DNA of 34,937 nucleotides, from positions 1 to 34,937 of IMG/VR virus record IMGVR_UViG_3300034018_000459; one strand, given 5' to 3'. The notes below the pieces were generated by a model. That model was given only the letters and a program-made list of their open reading frames with translations, was not told the origin of the DNA and did no database searches. Each line of letters starts with the position of its first letter. The first letter of the stretch is position 1. Positions 23,998 through 31,078 of this stretch are shown piece after piece. Source of the stretch: a virus. The position numbers were made by a program, and so were the translations under genes.

Positions 23998-24299
23998 TCA
24001 CTCTTTGGCTCGGTGCGAATGATCACCAACGGCTCAGTGCTTGTGATGTTGGTGTCGGTCGTTTGCTTAGGCTTGCCGTAGCCGCGGTCAAGAAGCATCT
24101 CTGCCGCCTTGATATCTCCGCGCAATGCCTTGGCTTCAATTGCCTTAAGGATGCGCTCAGCTGTGCTCAGCCCATTCTTCTCATCACCCAAGATGTCGGC
24201 CATAAGCTTGCTCAGCTCGGGCAGCTTCTTGGGGCGGCCGTTAGGGTTTCCCGTCTGGCCTTTCTTGAACTTATGTTTCTCAATGTCCTTGGCTGCCAT
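23994..24299 (-). CDS. terS: Terminase small subunit (DUF5681-type)
   Basis: The product has 101 aa and starts MAAKDIEKHKFKKGQTGNPN. FKKGQTGNPNGRPKK (residues 11-25) is the DUF5681 signature, a basic DNA-binding motif often found in small terminase subunits. A helical region (residues 40-72, ERILKAIEAKALRGDIKAAE) follows. The gene overlaps terL by ATGA. It would recognise the packaging site. The start abuts a perfect tandem 11-mer. Confidence 0.8.
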   Translation of the reverse strand: MAAKDIEKHKFKKGQTGNPNGRPKKLPELSKLMADILGDEKNGLSTAERILKAIEAKALRGDIKAAEMLLDRGYGKPKQTTDTNITSTEPLVIIRTEPKSE

Positions 24300-24320
24300 T
24301 GTGCTGTATTTGTGCTGTAT
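24299..24320. repeat. Tandem 11-bp repeat directly upstream of terS
   Basis: TTGTGCTGTAT occurs twice in direct, abutting copies (24299-24309 and 24310-24320), ending at the terS start codon. A TerS binding or translational role is possible; it may be coincidental. Confidence 0.6.
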
Positions 24321-24454
24321 CAGTTTCGCTTCTTAAACTTAGCCGCTTCTGCGTTAGCAATTGCCACCGCTTGCTGTGGTGAGTAGCCTTCATCAATTAG
24401 CTTCTTGATGTTCATCTGTATGATTTGTGGCGAGTCGCCTGCGAATAGTGGCAT
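24320..24454 (-). CDS. Conserved 44-aa phage protein
   Basis: ATG 24454 to TGA 24322-24320 encodes MPLFAGDSPQIIQMNIKKLI followed by a GYSPQQAVAIANAEA helix and a basic end. This is the short family MPL-x(6-9)-N-I-x(5)-GxxxxQAVAIA known from very many phage genomes, usually near DNA-packaging or replication genes, with no known function. It is below usual ORF length cutoffs. A TATCTTTG motif ends 5 nt before its ATG. Confidence 0.85.
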   Translation of the reverse strand: MPLFAGDSPQIIQMNIKKLIDEGYSPQQAVAIANAEAAKFKKRN

Positions 24455-24456
24455 GA

Positions 24457-24762
24457 TTACAAAGATAGTGTTTTGCTTCGTTTGATATCGTCCTCAGTCA
24501 ATTTCAATCTTACAACCTTGTTGTAGATTATCACATCGGCAGTCTTGTAACCTGCATCGCTGTCACGCAATACTCCGATAAGATATTCATTGGGCACTTC
24601 CATCTGGATGCTTTCCGATGCTTCCATGATCTTCTGCATTGCCTTAAGCTTGAATGTCACCTCAACATCTTGCACTGATCCTGTCGGTGTCAAGTAGCCA
24701 GTGAAGGTGTCATCCTGTATGCGCATGTATCCGCTTCGCCATCTGTTAGCAGCCATAGTCAT
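24457..24762 (-). CDS. Hypothetical protein (about 101 aa)
   Basis: Likely start is ATG 24762 or 24756 (MAANRWRSGYMRI); the longer form from 24804 overlaps the previous gene by 59 nt. The protein has beta-rich centre (DDTFTGYLTPTGS, VEVTFKLKAMQKIMEASE) and ends KTLSL. Family unknown. The candidate promoter of the 44-aa gene overlaps its last codons. Confidence 0.6.
   Translation of the reverse strand: MTMAANRWRSGYMRIQDDTFTGYLTPTGSVQDVEVTFKLKAMQKIMEASESIQMEVPNEYLIGVLRDSDAGYKTADVIIYNKVVRLKLTEDDIKRSKTLSL
24460..24467 (-). promoter_or_regulatory. Candidate late-block promoter TATCTTTG
   Basis: A TAnnTTTG match ends 5 nt before ATG 24454, ahead of the packaging/late genes. A transcript from it would be leaderless or nearly so. 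No -33 TTG at good spacing. Confidence 0.4.
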
Positions 24763-24931
24763 CTGTGCGTTTTGATTTGTACTGCTCAAGGTATGCGTAA
24801 ACAAGTCGCTTGATATCTGCTTTCTTGCTCTTAGGTATGCGCAGAGTCACGTTGCATGTCTCTTCGCCGTACTTAAATGGCGGACCTGCACCGGCTCTCT
24901 TGCCGCCTCGTCTTTCAATCTTCTGTTCCAT
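24746..24931 (-). CDS. Small basic RHH-like DNA-binding protein
   Basis: From ATG 24931 the product has 61 aa. ERRGGKRAGAGPPFKYGEE is followed by NVTLRIPKSKKADIKRLVYA, which matches a ribbon-helix-helix pattern (beta strand VTLRIP, then two helices) with a basic Gly-rich N-terminal arm. Such proteins are common small regulators in phages. It may regulate early-to-late switching; no operator is identified. Confidence 0.65.
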   Translation of the reverse strand: MEQKIERRGGKRAGAGPPFKYGEETCNVTLRIPKSKKADIKRLVYAYLEQYKSKRTDDYGC

Positions 24932-25175
24932 TGGCAGCAAATATAGGAATTAACTTTTGATTGTGCAATTTTAAAGTTCTAATCCACTTAGCGCATCGGC
25001 TTAGGTAGTAGGAGTAGACGATGCTTTCTGGATGGGCATTCATCAAGTGCTGCCTGAAGCTCTCATGTGTTCGCTGAGTTGAATGATATGTCACGCAGCC
25101 ATCGACTATCTTGCCTTCAATCGGATACCACTCATTCATGGTCTTGATTATCTTCTGCTCAGTTGTCAGTTCCAT
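24915..25175 (-). CDS. Hypothetical protein (86 aa)
   Basis: The product starts MELTTEQKIIKTMNEWYPIE, with a helix-rich C-terminal part (ESFRQHLMNAHPESIVYSYY, LSRCAKWIRTLKLHNQ). The layout suggests a winged-helix-like fold, but no family is recognised. The start overlaps the VRR-NUC stop by 17 nt. Confidence 0.65.
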   Translation of the reverse strand: MELTTEQKIIKTMNEWYPIEGKIVDGCVTYHSTQRTHESFRQHLMNAHPESIVYSYYLSRCAKWIRTLKLHNQKLIPIFAANGTED

Positions 25176-25494
25176 AGTTGATGATCTCTAAAAATTCTGC
25201 TTCACTTCTTACAATGTGGTACTCGTGGCCCAGTGATCTGCAAAGCTTTTCGAAGGTAACTTGTTGAGGTGACTGTCTGCCGGTGTCGGTCTTCCACTCA
25301 ATCCAACATGTCTTGCCTTCTGGCTTGAGGTAGCACATGTCAGCAACTCCTGCGATGACTCCCATGGCTTTATTCATTGCACCCTTGATGCCGTTGATGG
25401 AGTTGTTGTTGATGGCAAAAATGCGGCCACGCAGGTCTGGGCGTGCGTTCCAAAGGTTTTGGAAGGCTCTCGCTTGGGTTGCAACCTCACTCAT
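25159..25494 (-). CDS. VRR-NUC domain nuclease
   Basis: I start at ATG 25494 (MSEVATQARAFQNLWNARPD). An earlier ATG at 25551 would translate the repeat array into CPSCPSCP, which looks non-coding. The product has 111 aa. GVIAGVADMCYLKPEG then CWIEWKTDTGRQSPQQ is the VRR-NUC core (D, then E-x-K, then a Q of the SxxQ motif). It is a PD-(D/E)XK endonuclease, usually a structure-specific or Holliday-junction nuclease in phage replication. The adjacent putative origin fits. Confidence 0.88.
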   Translation of the reverse strand: MSEVATQARAFQNLWNARPDLRGRIFAINNNSINGIKGAMNKAMGVIAGVADMCYLKPEGKTCWIEWKTDTGRQSPQQVTFEKLCRSLGHEYHIVRSEAEFLEIINYGTDN

Positions 25495-25498
25495 AAGT

Positions 25499-25525
25499 GG
25501 ACAGCTTGGACATGATGGACATCCT
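25499..25525. repeat. Three tandem GGACA-led 9-mers
   Basis: GGACAGCTT, GGACATGAT and GGACATCCT abut in phase at 25499, 25508 and 25517. The first is an exact copy of the box that recurs through the region. Confidence 0.7.
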
Positions 25526-25550
25526 TGAAATAGCAAGATGCCTCTCCGCA

Positions 25551-25571
25551 AACCTTAGTGGCTCTAAGGTT
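25551..25571. repeat. Perfect 8-bp dyad in the putative origin
   Basis: AACCTTAG and CTAAGGTT pair around a 5-nt spacer TGGCT. No T-run follows on either strand, so it is not an obvious terminator. Confidence 0.7.
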
Positions 25572-25620
25572 ATAGACGAAGTGGACAGCTTGGTGCAAAA
25601 AAAACACCAACTTAGTACTA

Positions 25621-25666
25621 ACATGTGTGCGTGTGTGTGTGTGTGTGTGCATGTGTGTGTGTGTAT
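25621..25666. repeat. 46-bp alternating purine-pyrimidine (GT) tract
   Basis: Every step from 25621 to 25666 alternates purine and pyrimidine, mostly GT with single GC and AT interruptions. Such tracts favour left-handed Z-DNA under negative supercoiling. It is flanked by inverted GGACAGCTT boxes (25583-25591 and 25694-25702). Confidence 0.85.
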
Positions 25667-25740
25667 CTGTTATTTATTAGTTTTTTTAGTAGTAAGCTGT
25701 CCATATCGTCTGAGCACTTAGAGTGCCAAAGGTTTTGAGA

Positions 25741-25768
25741 GGACAGCTTCAAAAAAACAAAGCTGTCC
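25741..25768. repeat. Inverted GGACAGCTT pair with 10-nt A-rich loop
   Basis: GGACAGCTT (25741-25749) and AAGCTGTCC (25760-25768) form a perfect 9-bp dyad around an A-rich spacer. No terminal T-run follows in the minus direction. Confidence 0.75.
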
Positions 25769-25790
25769 AAGGCTGTCCAAAGGTGTCCAC
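25761..25790. repeat. Three tandem 10-bp iterons
   Basis: AGCTGTCCAA, GGCTGTCCAA and AGGTGTCCAC follow each other with exact 10-bp period (one helical turn), ending at the primase-helicase stop codon. Same-face spacing suits cooperative binding by an initiator. Confidence 0.75.
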
Positions 25791-27920
25791 TTACATAGGA
25801 TTTCGAGTGACATAGTACATCATAACCTTCGATTTATTAATAGTTCTGCGATCTTTTTTAAATCCTAATGCTGTAAGTATCGAGCCAATACGTTGAGTGT
25901 TAAGGTAGTTAAACTTGGTATCAGCCATCAAGTATTGTTGAATGTCGGTAAGTGTCATCCACTCGCCTAAGCCTGTTGATGATCCAGGTGTAAGCTTCTT
26001 GGATATCAAATCATCTTCTGGAGTTGAAAGCTTATACATCTCTGTTGCTGCGTTAAGCCTTTCGATATCTTCTTTAAGTATTGTGTACTCTGCGCCTCTT
26101 TGGAACATGCAGAACAGTTCACGCCAAAGAGCTTCTTTGTCGCACTGGTTATAAAGGTCATGGTCAATGCCAAGGATGTGGATGGGCATGATGCGTCTGT
26201 TGCCTGTTGGATCGCTAAGTATCTGCATCTCGTTAGATGTTCCGCAGAATACTGCGAGCCTTTTTAGATCTACTGAAACACGACCATAAGGCTCTCGCAC
26301 GTTGATAAATTCTTTAGATGTCAGCTCCTTCATTCGCTTCTCTTCGCGCTTGGACTTACCACCGTACTCATCATCATTGATTATCAATCTGCCGCACATA
26401 AGTATCTCATCGTCTTTGCCTGCATCCATTTTTGATTCAGCGTATAGGTATCGAATCTTTTTAGGAAGCAGGTATCTAAACCAGTGAGTTTTTCCAGTGC
26501 CCTGCTTTTCTCCGCAGAATACAAGTACGAGCTCTGACTTATTACCGTATGCAGATGCAACAACTGAAAGCAACCATCTAAGAATAAAGAAGTCGGCATC
26601 TTGAGTGTCAGTTATTATGCTGCTAAGAAGTAGCTGAATGTTTGGCCATTGGTCATTGTTATATTCATAGAGCTCTGATTCAAAAAACTCATGTAGTGGA
26701 TTATAAGATTGAACACGATTGGAAAATATTATCGATGTGACCAGGTCCTTGCTTGACTCTTTGAATATTGCTTTGGAGTCAAGGAAGATGCTGTTGATGT
26801 CACTATCATCAATCGCCTTGTAAGACAGTTCAATCTTTCGAGTGATAATATTCCTGCGCAGATCGTAGGTGTTGACAAATGCTGCGATGTCGGTGCTTAT
26901 GCTTTCCGATTTGTACTTGATATCCTTGCTTACTATCTGCTCGACTATCTCTTTCGACTCTTGGGGAGTTATGCCAGACACCTCGAGCGACTTGACAATG
27001 CTATCAGCTGAGAGCCCTGCGGCTCTTTGCGATGTGGCATGGCGCATGATGGCCTTGCTGTGCTCGGTGTATATGTCGATGCCGTTCTGCTTTGCGAGGT
27101 AGTATATTGAGCCGATGCTTGACTTCTTGCCTTTGGACTCGTTGTGGTTCTTAAGGCAAGCATCGAACTGGCTATCGCAGTCGATGGAGTTGTACTTGGA
27201 TGATGTGGCAGATAGGGTATGGAAGTGCTCTCTGCCTTGCTCTCCAAATTCGGAAACAAGGCCATAGCAGATGCGAATCCAATCGGAGTAATCCTCGCAA
27301 AGGTTGAGGCCTTTCTGATCCATCTGCGCAATCATGGAGTCGAAGTCGGTTTTTATTACTACTACCTTTTGCTGTTTGTACTCCTTCTTCTTTGGCAGGT
27401 ACTTCTTGAATGTTGCTGAGTTTGGGTTTTGAATAAGTGCAGGATCGTAGGATATAAAGCGAGCTCTAGATACGTTCTTGCCTGACTGGTCCACGATAAG
27501 TTGGTACTCGTTGTATAGGTATGCAGCGATGGCATTGAAGGCATCAAGATGCCGAGTGCCGTCAATCTTAACTATTAGGCATAGGCCCTTGCCGCTGATG
27601 GATATAAAGGCAGCAAGTATATAAGGGTCAGCACCTATTCGGTTCTTTGTAGCAACGGCATCATCGAGGTTGTCGATGTCTATTGCGATTAGGTTGGAGT
27701 GCTTACGGATTGCATCATCCTTGCGAGCTGCGAATGATCCGCTAACTGTGACCAATGGTGCGGTCTTTTTTTTGAGTTCTTTTATCTCCTTGTTAGGAGC
27801 GTTGCGCACTTCGAGTGCGATGTCTTGCCATCTGCCTGAGCGCACTCCTTCGAGGAAGTTATCAAATTCGATGTCGGTGTCTTGGGTGTCATGGATGTTC
27901 TTATAGTGTGAGATGAGCAT
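25791..27920 (-). CDS. Primase-helicase, BT4734/VirE N-domain plus VapE ATPase
   Basis: The product has 709 aa. Residues 20-170 match the BT4734/VirE N-terminal domain, an archaeo-eukaryotic-primase-like fold: AARKDDAIRKHSN, LIAIDIDNLDD with acidic residues at 81-83, ISGKGLCLIVKID, and SRARFISYDP. Residues 195-280 look like a PriCT-2 helical linker. Residues 440-650 form a VapE-type P-loop helicase: Walker A GEKQGTGKT (470-478), Walker B LIINDDEYGG (512-521), and a FCGTSNE sensor. A winged C-terminal region follows. It should prime and unwind phage DNA. It overlaps the SF2 helicase gene by 20 nt, and its stop touches the iterons. Confidence 0.88.
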   Translation of the reverse strand: MLISHYKNIHDTQDTDIEFDNFLEGVRSGRWQDIALEVRNAPNKEIKELKKKTAPLVTVSGSFAARKDDAIRKHSNLIAIDIDNLDDAVATKNRIGADPYILAAFISISGKGLCLIVKIDGTRHLDAFNAIAAYLYNEYQLIVDQSGKNVSRARFISYDPALIQNPNSATFKKYLPKKKEYKQQKVVVIKTDFDSMIAQMDQKGLNLCEDYSDWIRICYGLVSEFGEQGREHFHTLSATSSKYNSIDCDSQFDACLKNHNESKGKKSSIGSIYYLAKQNGIDIYTEHSKAIMRHATSQRAAGLSADSIVKSLEVSGITPQESKEIVEQIVSKDIKYKSESISTDIAAFVNTYDLRRNIITRKIELSYKAIDDSDINSIFLDSKAIFKESSKDLVTSIIFSNRVQSYNPLHEFFESELYEYNNDQWPNIQLLLSSIITDTQDADFFILRWLLSVVASAYGNKSELVLVFCGEKQGTGKTHWFRYLLPKKIRYLYAESKMDAGKDDEILMCGRLIINDDEYGGKSKREEKRMKELTSKEFINVREPYGRVSVDLKRLAVFCGTSNEMQILSDPTGNRRIMPIHILGIDHDLYNQCDKEALWRELFCMFQRGAEYTILKEDIERLNAATEMYKLSTPEDDLISKKLTPGSSTGLGEWMTLTDIQQYLMADTKFNYLNTQRIGSILTALGFKKDRRTINKSKVMMYYVTRNPM

Positions 27921-29403
27921 TGTATAATTGATTTAGCATTGTTTTTAGTTTTTCATCTACAAGCTTTTTGTTGAAGTGATTAAATCTTCTGTTTTTTTGC
28001 TTGCACCAGAGCCTGGCAATTTCGTGATTCTTTTTTTCAATTTCGATATAGTTCTCCTCATTAATTTCTTTTAATGTCTTTTTAGCAAGCAGGGCAACAT
28101 GTTCGACTGCAACAAATAGGGATCTGTATTCTTTGTGGTGCATATTCATAGCAATGAGCTTCTTGATATCGATGGCATTGCCCATCTCGATAAACTCCTG
28201 AATGCCTTCATCAAGCACAACCACCTTGGGGAACTCATAGCCGCAAGGGAAGAGCATGCCGAGATGTTGCGCATCGCATATCATCTTGGAGGTGTGCAAG
28301 AGAGCAGCGCACTTGGGGCATTCTTTTACAGGAGCAACTCCATTGCCTGGCTTTTTTGGATTGTGGAATATCTGCTCCCATTCACGAGGTGAGGACCAGA
28401 GGCCATGTGTTGCGCAGTTGCCACCAAGGTCGATGATGTTAAATGCGAGCTTGATTGGATGCGGCCTTGCACCTCTGCCGCACATTTGCAGCCAGAGCGG
28501 CATGGATGCTGTTGCCTTGTTAACGATGACGGTCTCGATGTCGGGCTGATCAAAGCCTGTTGTTGCAATGCCGATGTTGTTAAGTATGGCATTGGGAGTG
28601 TTGGCAAACCACTCGAGCACTTCGGCTCTGTCTGGTGAGTCAGCATCTAGGTGCTTAGAGTTGAATCCTTCTGCAATGAAGGCGGCATTGACTGCTTTGG
28701 AGTGCTCGACATTGCAATTAAAGATGATTGTCTTTTGGTCAAGGGAGTGCTGCTTGTAGGCATTGATTGTTGTGTCGATGTACTTGGGGCTTTTATACAT
28801 GGATCCCATCTGCGCCTGGTCGAAGTCGCCTGCTTTCATCTTCAGCTTTGCTCGGTCGACAATCTGAGCCGCGGAGTATGTCTGCTCAGGGCAAAGGAAG
28901 CCCTGCTCAATCAGCTCTGGTATGTCGATGCCGCACACTATGTCGGTGAAGTAGTTGCGCAGTGGGTTGGTCTTCTTGGCGGCAAGTGGAGTGGCAGTGA
29001 AGCCGATGATGAAAGGCTCTTTGAAGTGCTCAATCACCTTGGTGAAGTTCCCGATGTGGCACTCGTCAACTATCACCATTCCGATGTTCTGGAAAAGGTG
29101 CAGCCGCTTGTGAGCCGACTCCACCATTGCGACATACACGCGAGCATGTTGGATGGACTTCATTCCTGCAACTACTTTCTGCACTGGAAGGTTGATAGCT
29201 TTGCTCGCTTGTGTGAGCAGTTCTTCGCGGTGCACGAGTATCAAGACATCCTGCGTACTTCGAGCGCAGTAGCGGTCACATATCGCAGCGAAGCATACTG
29301 TCTTGCCTCCGCCTGTTGCGAGCTGAGCAACCACCTTGCGATGGATGCGCAGCTTCACAGCAATGTTGTTAATGAATCGCTCTTGGTAGGGTCGGAGAAT
29401 CAT
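27901..29403 (-). CDS. SF2 DEAD/DEAH-type helicase
   Basis: The product has 500 aa. Motif I ATGGGKT (29-35), motif II VDECH (112-116), motif III GFTATP (134-139) and motif VI QMCGRGARPH (306-315) are all present. A C-terminal segment has C362, C365, C376 and C387 in a zinc-finger-like layout. It resembles RecG/UvrB-distant ResIII helicases of phages (T4 UvsW-like functions: branch migration, origin unwinding). It belongs to the replication operon ahead of the primase-helicase. Confidence 0.92.
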   Translation of the reverse strand: MILRPYQERFINNIAVKLRIHRKVVAQLATGGGKTVCFAAICDRYCARSTQDVLILVHREELLTQASKAINLPVQKVVAGMKSIQHARVYVAMVESAHKRLHLFQNIGMVIVDECHIGNFTKVIEHFKEPFIIGFTATPLAAKKTNPLRNYFTDIVCGIDIPELIEQGFLCPEQTYSAAQIVDRAKLKMKAGDFDQAQMGSMYKSPKYIDTTINAYKQHSLDQKTIIFNCNVEHSKAVNAAFIAEGFNSKHLDADSPDRAEVLEWFANTPNAILNNIGIATTGFDQPDIETVIVNKATASMPLWLQMCGRGARPHPIKLAFNIIDLGGNCATHGLWSSPREWEQIFHNPKKPGNGVAPVKECPKCAALLHTSKMICDAQHLGMLFPCGYEFPKVVVLDEGIQEFIEMGNAIDIKKLIAMNMHHKEYRSLFVAVEHVALLAKKTLKEINEENYIEIEKKNHEIARLWCKQKNRRFNHFNKKLVDEKLKTMLNQLYNAHLTL

Positions 29404-29633
29404 TTCGAGTAGTGGTATTGATAATAGTCTTCTGATCTATAATGAAATTGATCTGGAAATACTGGATCAAATAAACTTCCTTGCCCAAAAGCATATCTTA
29501 TCTGCTCCTTTTCCATTTCTTTAGCATTTTTTTTAAATTCTGAAATAGCGATTACATCCAATCTGCCATGTTCCTTAATGTGCTTTCTGAGTTCGTCAAC
29601 TAACCACTCAACTGCTGTCTGTTTTCTTTTCAT
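29400..29633 (-). CDS. Small conserved Bacteroidota-phage protein (77 aa)
   Basis: It starts MKRKQTAVEWLVDELRKHIK and has the KEMEKEQIRYAFGQG motif. The pattern TAVEWL then AKEMEKEQI with A-x-x-x-G recurs in phages of Flavobacteria and relatives. Helical and soluble; function unknown. Stop/start overlaps both neighbours by 4 nt. Confidence 0.8.
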   Translation of the reverse strand: MKRKQTAVEWLVDELRKHIKEHGRLDVIAISEFKKNAKEMEKEQIRYAFGQGSLFDPVFPDQFHYRSEDYYQYHYSK

Positions 29634-29860
29634 AATTTATCAATTTGTTTTTTAACTTCTTGCCAGTAATATCTATCAATTCTATACAATCCTTGTTCTG
29701 TTAAATGATGATTAAGTATCTCATCAACTGCAATCAATGCGCATTGCTTTTGATTTTCCTCTCTTTGCGCTTCGTCATATCCTGTTTGATTGTGAAAATC
29801 AGAATGAGCAACTCCTCTATATTTCTCTACTAATTCCTTTGCTTTCTCTTGTGGGCTCAT
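29630..29860 (-). CDS. Small conserved Bacteroidota-phage protein (76 aa)
   Basis: It starts MSPQEKAKELVEKYRGVAHS and has QKQCALIAVDEIL and YYWQEVKKQIDKL. I know this KAKELV then CALIAVDEIL then YWQEVKxxI layout from many Flavobacteriia phages, usually in tandem with the preceding family. Function is unknown. Confidence 0.82.
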   Translation of the reverse strand: MSPQEKAKELVEKYRGVAHSDFHNQTGYDEAQREENQKQCALIAVDEILNHHLTEQGLYRIDRYYWQEVKKQIDKL

Positions 29861-30114
29861 TGGTATTTCTTTTTATAAAGTTGCTCACCTACGGGCTTTC
29901 CGAGGCCGATGTTTCCTCTGCTGATTTCCTGAGCGCACTCGTTGCAGATATCGATTATCATCTGCTTCTCGTTTTTCAGCTCTTCCTCGCAGTAGATTGC
30001 GATGTGCTCGAAGGCCATTGCAAGCACAAGTGCGTACTGGTCTTCTGATTCTCTGTACGAATCGGCTCTGTCATTGCAGAGCTTTTGGATTCTTCTCAAT
30101 GGTGTAGATGTCAT
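29857..30114 (-). CDS. Hypothetical protein (about 85 aa)
   Basis: I start at ATG 30114 (MTSTPLRRIQKLCNDRADSY), because the longer reading from 30195 overlaps the upstream gene by 125 nt. The product is helical and acidic, and ends with a GEQLYKKKYQ tail. C-x-x-C like residues (IDICNECAQE) occur once. No family recognised. It overlaps the previous gene by 44 nt. Confidence 0.6.
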   Translation of the reverse strand: MTSTPLRRIQKLCNDRADSYRESEDQYALVLAMAFEHIAIYCEEELKNEKQMIIDICNECAQEISRGNIGLGKPVGEQLYKKKYQ

Positions 30115-30379
30115 AAGGTGTTGATGATTTATAATTGTTTTTAAATCTTCCAGGTGTGCTCCATACAAGCTCGACATACTTGGTATCTTCGGCAAGGCTT
30201 ATGAATACCGTTGCATCATCGAAGTGGTTATACATCATTTTCAGATGCTTGAAGTTTGTCTCTAGATATATGAAGTCGCGATGCAGGAAGTAATACATCA
30301 CATTTGTAAAGGAGTAATTCTCAAAGCCCTCTGTGGACCAGGTAGTCTCTGATAAGCGTTTCGGCAGTTCGTATTTCAT
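30071..30379 (-). CDS. Hypothetical protein (102 aa)
   Basis: It starts MKYELPKRLSETTWSTEGFE and is mixed alpha/beta with aromatic-rich segments (YFLHRDFIYLETNFKHLKMM). The start overlaps the RecE-like nuclease gene by 59 nt, which is large; a later Met (MYYFLHRD) is possible. Family unknown. Confidence 0.55.
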   Translation of the reverse strand: MKYELPKRLSETTWSTEGFENYSFTNVMYYFLHRDFIYLETNFKHLKMMYNHFDDATVFISLAEDTKYVELVWSTPGRFKNNYKSSTPYDIYTIEKNPKALQ

Positions 30380-30884
30380 CTGCTGTATGTCGGTGGATAA
30401 ATAGTTCGCCTTTGAACTTATTGGGCACTCCTATGTAGTAGAAGTTTGCAGGATCGAATCCAGTGAGGTACGAATACCAAACAGCTTGGATGTGGTTGTA
30501 GTGCTTGGTCATGTCGGAGGCGAATGCTCGCAGGTTGGTGCAGGAAGTTGTCTTGATGTCGGCATTGATGGAGTACATTGGGCAGTGTAAGTCGAGGATG
30601 CCCTTTGCTGCCACCTTGCGCCCATCGATGTCGATGCTCTTGATGAAGGTGATCTCCTTTGCTGACTTCTCGAATATCAAGCGTAGCATTGGATGCTTAA
30701 TTATGGTATCGTAGATCAGCTTGGCATTGGGCGGCATGTCCTTGGGCTCTGTCTCAAGGAGATTGCGATGGAACTCCGCGCCTCTCTCGAGAGCACCGGC
30801 AGCGTATTGGATGCTGCCAGTGTAGTGCCTCTTGATGCTTGATGCGTTGATGGCTTCGATGCTGTTGTAGATGTCGCGGCTCAT
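30321..30884 (-). CDS. RecE/Cas4-like PD-(D/E)XK exonuclease
   Basis: The product has 187 aa and starts MSRDIYNSIEAINASSIKRH. Features: ASSIKRHY near the start, H39 in RGAEFHRNLL, E77 in KEITF, D98 in KGILDLHCP, and D109-x-K111 in ADIKTT, a PD-(D/E)XK core. YNHIQAVWYSYLTG supplies the motif Q/Y helix. It matches the putative exodeoxyribonuclease VIII (DUF3799) family that pairs with an annealing protein in phage recombination. It follows small early genes and precedes helicase genes. Confidence 0.85.
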   Translation of the reverse strand: MSRDIYNSIEAINASSIKRHYTGSIQYAAGALERGAEFHRNLLETEPKDMPPNAKLIYDTIIKHPMLRLIFEKSAKEITFIKSIDIDGRKVAAKGILDLHCPMYSINADIKTTSCTNLRAFASDMTKHYNHIQAVWYSYLTGFDPANFYYIGVPNKFKGELFIHRHTADEIRTAETLIRDYLVHRGL

Positions 30885-31078
30885 AGTTCAATAGTTATTT
30901 CGACAAGAAGGAAGTTATTATCTTCATCAAATTCATATACTAATTGAGCAACTGGTCTAATTGTCCATTCATTTTCATACCAAAATCCAATACATTCTCC
31001 TTTTTTTGGTAACGATGGCATTGACCCTTCAAAATATATTTTATCTTCTTCAAGATCGTATACTTTGATTTTTATCAT
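30881..31078 (-). CDS. Hypothetical protein (65 aa)
   Basis: It starts MIKIKVYDLEEDKIYFEGSM and is an acidic all-beta-like small protein with a GFWYENEWTIRPVAQLVYEF segment. Overlaps by 4 nt on both sides support it as a real operon gene. No family recognised. Confidence 0.65.
   Translation of the reverse strand: MIKIKVYDLEEDKIYFEGSMPSLPKKGECIGFWYENEWTIRPVAQLVYEFDEDNNFLLVEITIEL

Larger units (their letters stand above)
25495..25790. other. Putative replication origin / non-coding repeat region
   Basis: This 296-bp stretch between the primase-helicase and nuclease genes is the longest non-coding gap. It holds exact GGACAGCTT boxes in both orientations (plus-sense at 25499, 25583 and 25741; minus-sense at 25694-25702 and 25760-25768), tandem 10-mers, a dyad at 25551-25571, a 12-bp element (25726-25737) shared with 25450-25461, A/T-rich runs and a GT tract. 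Such density of iteron-like repeats next to a primase-helicase suggests an origin or a replication/partition regulatory site. Confidence 0.6.

Noticed and set aside
25495-25551. Upstream start for the VRR-NUC gene giving CPSCPSCP
   Set aside because: The peptide repeat is the tandem 9-mer array read in frame; MSEVATQ at 25494 is the natural start.
25621-25666. GT tract considered as part of a CRISPR or satellite array
   Set aside because: It is a dinucleotide tract with no spacers or repeat units.
25497-25721. Plus-strand ORF with a VCVCVCVHVCVC stretch
   Set aside because: It is the translation of the GT tract and repeat region; not protein-like.
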